Assembly (NCBI GenBank): GCA_047634655.1
Contig: JBLIHY010000104.1
Span: 1 to 6,973 of the forward strand
Origin: CANLBN01 sp047634655
GTDB taxonomy: Bacteria > Pseudomonadota > Gammaproteobacteria > Pseudomonadales > Cellvibrionaceae
Direction: 5' to 3'
Length of the DNA stretch: 6,973 nucleotides
Shown here one piece after another: positions 1 through 5,041 of this stretch. Within the stretch, counting starts at the first letter, position 1; each line of letters starts with the position of its first letter. The translations under genes were made by a program, and so were the position numbers. Under the pieces are notes generated by a model. That model did no database searches and was not told the origin of the DNA. It was given only the letters and a program-made list of their open reading frames with translations.

Positions 1-33
1 CAGGGCGCCATCGCCTACCGCAAGCTGGGCTAA
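1..33 (+). CDS. 3' end of an unidentified gene (partial)
   Basis: The first frame reads QGAIAYRKLG and stops at TAA. Only ten codons are inside the window, so no family can be assigned. It may be the tail of a real rightward gene cut by the window edge. The codons are GC-rich and look coding, but that is all that can be said. The following bases (34-114) hold nothing I recognise, and no terminator hairpin with a T-run is visible. Confidence 0.3.
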   Translation, partial: QGAIAYRKLG

Positions 34-114
34 AAATTACTGAAACTCGGCCTCACGGCTTGGGTAATCAGCTGCTGAGCACCGGATCTTAATCATTCTG
101 TCAACGGGTCAAAA

Positions 115-341
115 ATGCCCTCTCGGCGTTTCTTCCAAGGTCCCAACGCGCGGGCCAGGGCCAGGCACTTTACAGTGCTATTGGTTTTGGAGCAGATGGC
201 GTAATGGGTGCCATTGTTAGTGGTTTTTTATGGGAAATCAGCGCTGAGCTTTTGTTTTCCGTCTTTGCCATTAGTGCGTTTATTGCGGCGGTCGTGATTT
301 GGTTTGGGCTGACCAAAAGTCATGTGGATCATTTAGGATAG
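115..341 (+). pseudogene. 3' remnant of a PPP-type (HcaT-like) MFS transporter, frameshifted
   Basis: The surviving piece corresponds to about the last 75 residues of a roughly 390-residue inner-membrane transporter. One frame reads RFFQGPNAR (127-153). The reading then continues in another frame from 153 as GQGQALYSAIGFGADG, followed by two hydrophobic stretches (about 196-240 and 255-307) and the tail SHVDHLG before TAG. The GxGQALYS loop followed by two membrane helices is what I recall of the last third of 3-phenylpropionate-type transporters of the major facilitator superfamily. The two frames overlap by one base in a GGG run, so loss of one G from a GGGG run explains the shift. The frame upstream of about position 115 is not recognisable and contains stops, so most of the gene is gone or scrambled. 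It ends 15 bp before the mnmC remnant in the same direction, so the two may once have been co-transcribed. Family assignment is from memory of the motif; substrate is unknown. Confidence 0.6.
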
Positions 342-356
342 ATTTCTGATTTCGCA

Positions 357-618
357 ATGAATATCCAAAATCCATCATCTATCTCGGGCTTGAATTCTCG
401 GGGTCAGCCGGTATCAAAAATTTTTGATGACATTTATTTTTCCAATGGCAGTGGTCTAGACGAAATACGCTATTTTTTGGAGCAAAATCAACTGGCCTCC
501 CGTTTTAGCGCCTTCTCTCCCGATGAAGCTTTTACCATTGGAGGAACGGGTTTATATTTTTTAGCCTGCTGGTTGTTCAACGGATAAATGCTCCTACACA
601 AGTAGTGGCTATGGTAGG
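357..618 (+). pseudogene. mnmC: 5' remnant of mnmC (tRNA mnm5s2U34 biosynthesis bifunctional protein)
   Basis: The 76-residue frame (357-587) matches the start of MnmC: a short variable head, GQPVSKIFDDIYFSNGSGLD, then EIRYFLEQNQLASRF. E. coli MnmC has the equivalent GTPVSRDFDDVYFSN and FxGGNQLxxRF. Intact MnmC is about 650-700 residues, with an N-terminal SAM-dependent methyltransferase and a C-terminal FAD oxidase that finish the wobble uridine modification of some tRNAs. Here the SAM-binding loop, normally like ETGFGTGLNFL, reads GGTGLYFL. This implies an in-frame loss of four codons. After LACW the frame runs into TAA (585-587). Shifting one base restores a plausible continuation, QRINAPTQVVAMVG, to about 618, so a single-base loss is likely. 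The rest of the gene is absent and the leftward holin gene follows tail to tail. The product cannot be functional. A second intact copy elsewhere cannot be excluded. Confidence 0.82.
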
Positions 619-619
619 G

Positions 620-1078
620 TTAACCCATTTTTTTAGTGTCAGTCTTCTTTAATTTATCATAGGAACGCATACCACCAACTCCCAGCATTCCTGTCACAAT
701 GGCAAAAAGTGGCCCGGAATTAAATACCGGTGGTGTTGTAAAGGTGCAGGCGCCGGCAGTTTGCACCAGGTCTATATAACAAGGAAGCCACCCCTGGGCC
801 TGACCCAAAGTCCAAACCCAAATCAGTAAGGGATACAGGATAAATTGATAAGCCATCGCTATACCGCCTATCCAGCCAATAAAAGGACGCCAACCCGCCA
901 CAAAAATACTACTGTTTTTTACTTCTTGGGCGTTAACTGCTAACTGTCCCTGAATTAAATCCGAGTTAATTTTTTTCTCTTCAACTGATATTTTTAAACG
1001 CTCTTCATCAGAAGTAAAAAGATCGTCAGCAAGACTACCGACATTTTTAACGATATCGCCAACACCAAACAGATTCAT
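620..1078 (-). CDS. Holin, 3-TM gene-transfer-release type
   Basis: A 152-residue membrane protein, if started at the ATG at 1078. Order: a charged helical N-terminus (residues 1-55, rich in E and K), the family-typical AGWRPFIGW at 61-69, a long hydrophobic segment (about 65-90, room for one or two helices), a loop, a last hydrophobic segment (about 122-138), then a basic tail with RSYDKLKK. This layout fits the 3-TM holin family first described from gene transfer agents. Such proteins let a cytoplasmic endolysin reach the cell wall. The start at 1078 is preferred over an in-frame ATG at 1108 because AGGAGA lies 6 nt before it and the ATG overlaps the endolysin stop as ATGA, a sign of translational coupling. 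The loop between the membrane segments (about 91-121) carries two cysteines and seems longer than in versions I remember. It is the distal gene of a two-gene lysis cassette. Confidence 0.85.
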   Translation of the reverse strand: MNLFGVGDIVKNVGSLADDLFTSDEERLKISVEEKKINSDLIQGQLAVNAQEVKNSSIFVAGWRPFIGWIGGIAMAYQFILYPLLIWVWTLGQAQGWLPCYIDLVQTAGACTFTTPPVFNSGPLFAIVTGMLGVGGMRSYDKLKKTDTKKMG

Positions 1079-1590
1079 GATATTTCTCCTAATGTACGGT
1101 TTAACCAACCCAGTAAAAACTTAATCTGGCTGCGATCACGTTTTACAATTTCTGCATATCGAGCCACCTTGGCAAGCGCGTATTTTGCGACAAATAACTC
1201 TTCGTCTGCCTGATTAACCGCCGCTACTGTTTTTGGGCCTATGATGCCATCGGGTGTTTCACCCACCACTAGCTGTAGTAGTTTAGACGCTGTACGAGTG
1301 CCCGTATTCACTGAAAAGTCAAATATGGTTGCCGCGATGCGCTGATTTTGTATTTCATCACCTTTTACTTTGTCCCAAAATTTGGACTTATAAAATTCGA
1401 TGACCAATTCAGTTAATTCGGGATTATCCATATCGTCGCGGTCTATTAAATTCCAGCCCTTCCAATCGCCGTGAAAGGTACGCGCAATACCTGCATAGGT
1501 TTGTCCTCCACGGTCACCTGCGACTTTATGGTTGACATAACCGCCCTCATTGCGAATCATTTTTTCATACGCCGGTCTAAATTCCGCCAT
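1075..1590 (-). CDS. Endolysin, GH108-type N-acetylmuramidase
   Basis: A 171-residue cell-wall hydrolase, a usual length for this family. The N-terminal glycoside hydrolase 108 domain carries EGGYVN at residues 15-20; Glu15 is the expected catalytic acid. It continues with GDRGGQTYAGIA (25-36), where most members have a DxGGxTxxGI variant. DFSVNTG lies at 91-97. The C-terminal part has the peptidoglycan-binding features DGIIGPKT (114-121) and FLLGWLNR (158-165). The enzyme should cut the glycan strand of peptidoglycan. There is no signal peptide or N-terminal membrane anchor, so release would depend on the holin encoded next to it. AGAGGTGA ends 3 nt before the ATG, a good ribosome binding site. 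It is the first gene of the cassette. No terminase, capsid, tail or integrase gene is visible nearby, so it is either a prophage remnant or a retained lysis module. Confidence 0.88.
   Translation of the reverse strand: MAEFRPAYEKMIRNEGGYVNHKVAGDRGGQTYAGIARTFHGDWKGWNLIDRDDMDNPELTELVIEFYKSKFWDKVKGDEIQNQRIAATIFDFSVNTGTRTASKLLQLVVGETPDGIIGPKTVAAVNQADEELFVAKYALAKVARYAEIVKRDRSQIKFLLGWLNRTLGEIS
1085..1090 (-). promoter_or_regulatory. Ribosome binding site deciding the holin start
   Basis: On the minus strand AGGAGA sits 6 nt before the ATG at 1078, inside the last codons of the endolysin gene. It supports the ATGA-overlapping start over the upstream ATG at 1108, which would need initiation well inside the endolysin reading frame. 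Confidence 0.75.
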
Positions 1591-1643
1591 AAATCACCTC
1601 TTAATTGATATAGTTAATTTTTTATTACTAGTCAGCCCGGTAA

Positions 1644-1672
1644 CTAAAATAGATCGTCCCGATTTATTTTAG
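1644..1672. repeat. 29-bp palindrome upstream of the lysis cassette
   Basis: Arms of 13 bp: CTAAAATA, one base, ATCG on the left, and CGAT, one base, TATTTTAG on the right. They match at 12 of 13 positions (only 1652 and 1664 do not pair) around a 3-bp centre (1657-1659). There is no T-run after it on either strand, so it does not look like an intrinsic terminator. Its position, 54 bp before the endolysin start and over a candidate -10, suggests a dimeric repressor or activator site. The regulator is not known. Confidence 0.6.
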
Positions 1673-1694
1673 AATAGAACTTCTTAAATTTCAG
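1666..1694 (-). promoter_or_regulatory. Candidate sigma-70-type promoter of the lysis cassette
   Basis: Minus strand: -35 CTGAAA (1689-1694), 17-bp spacer, -10 TAAAAT (1666-1671). That is 4 of 6 and 5 of 6 matches to consensus, with ideal spacing. The -10 lies within the right arm of the 1644-1672 palindrome, so a protein bound there would block it. The region is AT-rich, so chance matches are possible. Confidence 0.4.
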
Positions 1695-1751
1695 GTCGCG
1701 GTTTTATTTAATTAATAAAAATAGTGCGTTATTTTCGGATTGTAAGGTTTT

Positions 1752-2477
1752 TCAATTATTATTAATAATAAGTTTTGGGCTGTCACCAGATAACTGGCCC
1801 ATTTGTTTTTTAACCCATTTTTTTAATTGGGTTAATTTTTGTTTTGGCCGTGGTTTTTTAAAACGCCATTCGCATTCCTTCAAAAACAGCGGGAAATGCT
1901 CTCTCGGAACACCATTAAATTTTCGCAAATAGCGCTTTGCCTGATTCCAAAAATTCTCTATACCGTTAATGTGATCGTGTTTGTCCGAAAATAAAAGAGA
2001 ATGATTAATTCGGTAATGCTTAAACTCTGATGTATCCAGTGGATTATAGCCACGCCAACAATCACCATAAACAATACTATCAGGGATGACTTTCTTTTCT
2101 ATAATTGGAATCAATGTGGCTGATTTAGCATTAGGAATAATTTTCGTATAAACCCTTCCGCCACGCTTTAATAAGCCAAATACAGGCATTTTGCCTGCCG
2201 CACCGCGTCCTCGCTTGCCTTTACGTTGACCACCAAAATAACTTTCATCTACTTCAATTTCACCGTCAAATAATTCATCGGATTCTTTGTTTAACTGATC
2301 AACTATAATTTCTCGTAAGCGATGATAATAATAAGCTGCTGTTTTTCGATTAACATTAACCAAGTCGGCAGCACAGCGCGCTGTTGTTCCTGCGACAAAA
2401 TGTTCTATTAGTTTAAGCTTTTTATCCAGCTTAATCGACTCTTTCTCATAGTGTCCCAAATAATACAATTTGTGCAT
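1752..2477 (-). CDS. IS1595-family transposase (IS1016-like), apparently intact
   Basis: A 241-residue DDE-type transposase. An N-terminal DNA-binding part (about 20-60, LIEHFVAGTTARCAADLVNV) precedes the catalytic core. Core marks: GEIEVDESYFGG (72-83) with Asp77 as first acidic residue; KGKRGRGAAGK (86-96); VYGDCWRGY (136-144) with Asp139; HYRINHS (154-160); and HINGIENFWNQAKR (169-182), which carries the His/Asn-Glu-Lys end of the active site. All are typical of the IS1595 family. No stop or frameshift interrupts it, so it may be active. The ATG at 2477 lies in the terminal region of the element without a clear ribosome binding site and is partly inside a hairpin. Later starts are not obvious because no other Met precedes the conserved region. 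The last residues, LIINNN and the stop, are read from DNA outside the terminal repeat. Confidence 0.9.
   Translation of the reverse strand: MHKLYYLGHYEKESIKLDKKLKLIEHFVAGTTARCAADLVNVNRKTAAYYYHRLREIIVDQLNKESDELFDGEIEVDESYFGGQRKGKRGRGAAGKMPVFGLLKRGGRVYTKIIPNAKSATLIPIIEKKVIPDSIVYGDCWRGYNPLDTSEFKHYRINHSLLFSDKHDHINGIENFWNQAKRYLRKFNGVPREHFPLFLKECEWRFKKPRPKQKLTQLKKWVKKQMGQLSGDSPKLIINNN
1756..1771. repeat. 16-bp perfect AT palindrome at the IS left flank
   Basis: TTATTATTAATAATAA is perfectly self-complementary and ends 5 bp before the IS boundary, touching the proposed target duplication. It also encodes the last residues of the transposase frame. It may be part of the preferred AT-rich target or a chance AT stretch. 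Confidence 0.45.
1777..1796 (+). repeat. Terminal inverted repeat of the IS1595-family element, transposase 3' end
   Basis: Reads GGGCTGTCACCAGATAACTG inward from the left boundary. It pairs with the repeat at 2474-2493 and overlaps the last transposase codons (QLSGDSP). Confidence 0.75.
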
Positions 2478-2488
2478 TATCTGGGACA
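2452..2488 (-). repeat. Subterminal hairpin covering the transposase start codon
   Basis: Thirteen-base arms, TGTCCCAAATAAT (2452-2464) and its partner at 2476-2488, match at 12 of 13 positions around an 11-nt loop. The transposase ATG (2477-2475) straddles the arm-loop border. A transcript entering from outside the element would fold here and hide the start, whereas a promoter inside would not include the full hairpin. Confidence 0.6.
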
Positions 2489-2493
2489 GCCCC
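2474..2493 (-). repeat. Terminal inverted repeat of the IS1595-family element, transposase 5' end
   Basis: On the minus strand it reads GGGGCTGTCCCAGATAATGC inward. It contains the first bases of the proposed transposase start codon (2475-2477). Confidence 0.78.
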
Positions 2494-2504
2494 TAATTTT
2501 TTTA

Positions 2505-2665
2505 CCCATAAATTTGTTGATAAAGCAGCAAGACGACATTGTCCATCGTGATATAGAAACCGCACACTCAGTCCATCTGGATTTTCAGGATACTTTCTAT
2601 GTCGGTAATATCAAAGCATAGGCCGTATTTACCAGTAAACTTTTATCGATCTCATTACGCGTAGC
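2505..2665 (+). pseudogene. Integrase-core transposase fragment, IS481-like
   Basis: One frame reads DIVHRDIETAHS, then VHLDFQDTFYVGNIKA, and stops at 2619-2621. Shifting one base gives IGRIYQ, a TAA (2636-2638), then TFID. Joined, this matches the segment EIEtaHpGyLgxQDTFYVGNIKGxGRIYQQTFIDTY that I recall from rve-type transposases of the IS481 family. The Asp in QDTF would be the first catalytic residue. One lost G (AAAGGC to AAAGC) and a CAA-to-TAA change explain the damage. Only about 50 of roughly 330-350 codons remain, directly beside the IS1595-family element. The family level is moderately sure; it could be another rve-bearing IS family. Confidence 0.6.
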
Positions 2666-2678
2666 GTTTGAGATTTAG

Positions 2679-3287
2679 GTATTCATAGCACGCTTACTGG
2701 TACAGATGGATGAGACCACGGTGCAAGTGCTTAACGAGCTTGAGCGATTACCGCAAAGCAAAAGCTATCTGTGGTTAATGGCCAGTTTTACGGACCAGCC
2801 CATAGCCTTTATCCAAAAGCTCTATGTGATTGAAGAACAGATTAAAGATGGGCCGCCGGATCAACGTTATGCGCTTCGGTAACACCGGGCCAAACCCATC
2901 ATCGATAAAATTGAGCAATGGTTGCAAAAGAGCTTACCGCATGTCCCACCCAAAACGGCATTAGGTAACGCACTCACGTATCTGTACAACCAGTGGGAAC
3001 GTTTAATTGGCTACCTCGATGAGGTTACTTACCCGATTGACAATAATCTGGCCGAGAATGCGGCCCGGCCTTTTGCCGTGGGGCGTAAAAGTTGGTTATC
3101 CTCAAGTTCCCAGACAGGGGCCAAGGCCAGTGCCAATTTTTATAGTATTATCCAAACCACCAAAGACAATGGCCTCAACCTCTACGAATATCTCAAACAT
3201 ATTTTTAAAGAATTGCCCAATGCGCAAAGTGTTGAGAATACCCAAAATTTACTGCCTTGGAGTTTAGCAGGAAAGGTAACTGGCTAA
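2679..3287 (+). pseudogene. IS66-family TnpC transposase, internally deleted with a nonsense codon
   Basis: A single frame from 2679 to 3287 carries IS66 TnpC pieces in order. MDETTVQVLNELERLPQSKS (2706-2765) holds the first catalytic Asp. Then come FIQKLYVIEEQIKD with RYALR, a TAA at 2880-2882, RAKPIIDKIEQWLQ, VPPKTALGNALTYLYNQW, and PIDNNLAENAARPFAVGRKS with the catalytic Glu. The end is GAKASANFYSIIQTTKDNGL, KELPNAQSVENTQNLLPW and TAA. The stop at 2880 replaces the Gln expected in RQ or RQH, a C-to-T change. Between DQP (about 2803-2811) and FIQKLY roughly 100 codons, including the second catalytic Asp, are missing in frame. The N-terminal half upstream of 2679 is also missing. A 121-residue C-terminal piece (from 2922) is open but cannot act as a transposase. 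TnpA and TnpB of a full IS66 element are not in the window. Confidence 0.88.
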
Positions 3288-3303
3288 CAGACTGTCGTTG
3301 GAT

Positions 3304-3313
3304 TGGCGCTTAC
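3304..3313 (-). repeat. Right terminal end of the IS66-family element
   Basis: TGGCGCTTAC at 3304-3313 reads GTAAGCGCCA inward, as expected for IS66-family ends, which commonly begin GTAAGCG. It lies 16 bp after the TnpC stop, the usual position. No matching left end is present in the window, so that end was lost or lies outside the region. Confidence 0.65.
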
Positions 3314-3499
3314 TTTACAGCTTTCCAAATAATTAATTTCCTGGATTTACCTAAAAAGTTAACGATAAAAGTGGAGATGTCGATTTTTGAAGAGATCGCG
3401 GGATCATCATATTCTGACCCTCGTCAAGTGTCAGCGACGCCAGATAAAAACACCTATTCGCAAGGCGCCCTAGCGGAAAAATCTGGTCTTATATGAAAG
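3314..3499 (+). other. Unassigned interval with a small open frame (3377-3496)
   Basis: Between the IS66 end and the pabB stop there is one coding-like frame. From an ATG at 3377 it encodes 39 residues, beginning MSIFEEIAGSSYSDPRQVSA and ending ALAEKSGLI at TGA 3494-3496. The frame is open upstream too (INFLDLPKKLTIKVE), and back into the IS66 end, where it is certainly not the native sequence. It could be the C-terminal tail of a gene cut by the IS66 insertion, or noise. GTGGAG lies directly against the ATG, too close for a normal ribosome binding site. I do not recognise the peptide. It converges on pabB with only 3 bp between the stops, and there is no visible terminator. Confidence 0.25.
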
Positions 3500-4972
3500 C
3501 TAGATTCCCTCTCGTAATATTTCAAGAATGGTGTGGATTTTATCCAGGCTTTCCTGATATTCCGCCGCAGGCTTGGAATCTGCGACAATCCCACCGCCGC
3601 CTGAGCAGTAGAGCATTTCACCATCGCAGGCCACCGTGCGAATGGCGATATTAGTATCCATGTCGCCTCTGCTATTAATATAACCGATGCTGCCGCAATA
3701 GATGCCTCTGGCGACCGGTTCCAGTTCGTGAATAATTTCCATGGCTCGCCGCTTGGGAGCACCGGTAATCGAGCCGCCCGGAAAGCAATCCCTCAGAAGG
3801 TCTAGCACCGTTACGCCTTCTCGCAATGTTCCGCGGACACTACTGACCAGATGATGGACATTTGGAAAGCTCTCCAATGCGAACAGATTTTCAACCTTAA
3901 CGCTACCGGGAATGCATTGTTGTCCCAAATCATTGCGTAGCAGATCGACGATCATGACGTTTTCAGCGCGGTTTTTTTCACTTCGCTGTAACGATAGGGC
4001 ATTTTGCCTATCGATATGGGCATCCCCAGCGCGTCTGCAGGTACCCTTGATCGGCTGCGTCAGTACTTCGCGCTGTTTGACCTGTAGGAATCGCTCGGGA
4101 GAAAGTGACAAAATTGCTTGTTTGCCAAATTGCAAGTAAGCGCTAAAAGGCGAGGCCATAGACCGACGTAGCATTTGATAAGCGGCGTAGGGATTACCCT
4201 GATAACGGCCGTAAAACTGCTGCGAGAAGTTTACCTGGTAACAGTCGCCCGCCAGAATGTAGTTGTGAATGCGATCCAGTTGCGAGAGATAAGCTGGTCG
4301 CGTTAGCGAGGAGTTCAACCTGTCGGTCTGAAATTTACCGACATTTCTGAAAGTGTTCGCTGTGAGCACAGCGCTGACAAAATCTAACAGGCGAGCATCA
4401 CATTCCGGCAGGGCGACCAAATGTGATTTTTGCCGCTGATGATCTTGAATCACCGCCCAGTGGTAGATGCCTACTTGCATATCGGCAAAAGGGGAAGCCA
4501 CCGAAATCTGTCGATTGCACATCGTCTTTTCGACGCTATCCGCCTCGACAATACCGTGCCGACGGTAACCCAAACTGTAGGCGAAATAACCAATAGCACC
4601 ACCAATAAAGGGGATTTCTTCACTCGTTACTGAACTTAACGAATCGATATGCTTTTGCAAAAGGGCCAGTGGGTCACTTTCAACCTGGCTCTCTAATTGT
4701 TCGCTAATCGACACCCTAGACACCGGCCCGACGCCATCGGTATCGGCGGTTTGCTGCGATTGAAACTCGTATTCACAACGAATAGTCCGCGTGTTTTTAC
4801 CCTCAGTCACTAGCCGGTAACACGGCATTGCCGCCATGATATCGTAGCGACCGTAGTTACTGGCGGGCTTGCCGCTATCTAGCCAGCAGCTGTAAGGCAG
4901 ATTTTGTAGTCCCGAAAAATAGCGCTCAGAGTCGCGGTGATATGGGATGGGGATAATGGCAGCCTGGGACAC
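3500..4972 (-). CDS. pabB: Aminodeoxychorismate synthase component I
   Basis: A 490-residue cytoplasmic enzyme that, with the glutaminase PabA, turns chorismate and glutamine into 4-amino-4-deoxychorismate, the step toward p-aminobenzoate and folate. The N-terminal anthranilate-synthase-I-like domain covers about residues 10-150 (PFIGGAIGYFAYSLG at 121-135). The chorismate-binding domain covers about 225-483, with GDCYQVNFSQQF (242-253), SLSPERF (289-295), PIKGT (307-311), RAENVMIVDLLRNDLG (335-350), HHLVSSVRG (373-381), FPGGSITGAPK (397-407) and GGGIVADS (459-466). Lys309 in PIKGT is the residue that separates PabB from TrpE-type enzymes, and it is present. HxDSERYFSGLxxLP and the overall length also match E. 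coli PabB, which is slightly shorter. The start is a GTG at 4972. The next in-frame Met is residue 46, inside the conserved domain, and no strong ribosome binding site precedes the GTG. It lies 69 bp after purB on the same strand and is possibly co-transcribed with it. No damage is seen. Confidence 0.95.
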   Translation of the reverse strand: MSQAAIIPIPYHRDSERYFSGLQNLPYSCWLDSGKPASNYGRYDIMAAMPCYRLVTEGKNTRTIRCEYEFQSQQTADTDGVGPVSRVSISEQLESQVESDPLALLQKHIDSLSSVTSEEIPFIGGAIGYFAYSLGYRRHGIVEADSVEKTMCNRQISVASPFADMQVGIYHWAVIQDHQRQKSHLVALPECDARLLDFVSAVLTANTFRNVGKFQTDRLNSSLTRPAYLSQLDRIHNYILAGDCYQVNFSQQFYGRYQGNPYAAYQMLRRSMASPFSAYLQFGKQAILSLSPERFLQVKQREVLTQPIKGTCRRAGDAHIDRQNALSLQRSEKNRAENVMIVDLLRNDLGQQCIPGSVKVENLFALESFPNVHHLVSSVRGTLREGVTVLDLLRDCFPGGSITGAPKRRAMEIIHELEPVARGIYCGSIGYINSRGDMDTNIAIRTVACDGEMLYCSGGGGIVADSKPAAEYQESLDKIHTILEILREGI

Positions 4973-5041
4973 AAAATAGGGATATCTTTTTAATATTCAT
5001 TGATAGGCCGCGAGTGCGCGGTTGGTAGAATCGTGTGTTTT

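Larger units (their letters stand above)
1777..2493 (-). mobile_element. IS1595-family insertion sequence, IS1016-like subgroup
   Basis: The element is about 717 bp, which fits the short IS1016-like subgroup. Read inward, its ends are GGGGCTGTCCCAGATAATGC (from 2493 leftward) and GGGCTGTCACCAGATAACTG (1777-1796). They match well when one inserted A is allowed. Flanking 8-mers, TAAGTTTT (1769-1776) and TAATTTTT (2494-2501), differ at one position and fit the 8-bp target duplication known for the family. The single transposase gene runs leftward. If T1776 is a mutated G, the end moves by one base and the duplication becomes weaker. Subgroup assignment is from size and end sequence as I remember them. 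Confidence 0.8.

Noticed and set aside
1079..1108. Upstream ATG at 1108 as the holin start
   Set aside because: It lies inside the endolysin gene without a ribosome binding site, whereas the ATG at 1078 has AGGAGA 6 nt before it and couples to the endolysin stop.
1644..1672. LexA (SOS) box or intrinsic terminator at the 29-bp palindrome
   Set aside because: No CTGT-N8-ACAG pattern and no T-run follow; the dyad is a different sequence.
3007..3267. Open frame of 86 codons on the plus strand
   Set aside because: It lies wholly within the IS66 TnpC remnant in another frame and shows no family features.
3257..3376. Long version of the small frame before pabB, starting at 3257
   Set aside because: Its first part overlaps the TnpC C-terminus and the IS66 end in a different frame, so it cannot be the native start of a gene.
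5008..5021. Small GC hairpin (CCGCG and CGCGG arms, 4-nt loop) between purB and pabB as a purB terminator
   Set aside because: The stem is only 5 bp and no T-run follows it on the minus strand, so it does not qualify as an intrinsic terminator.
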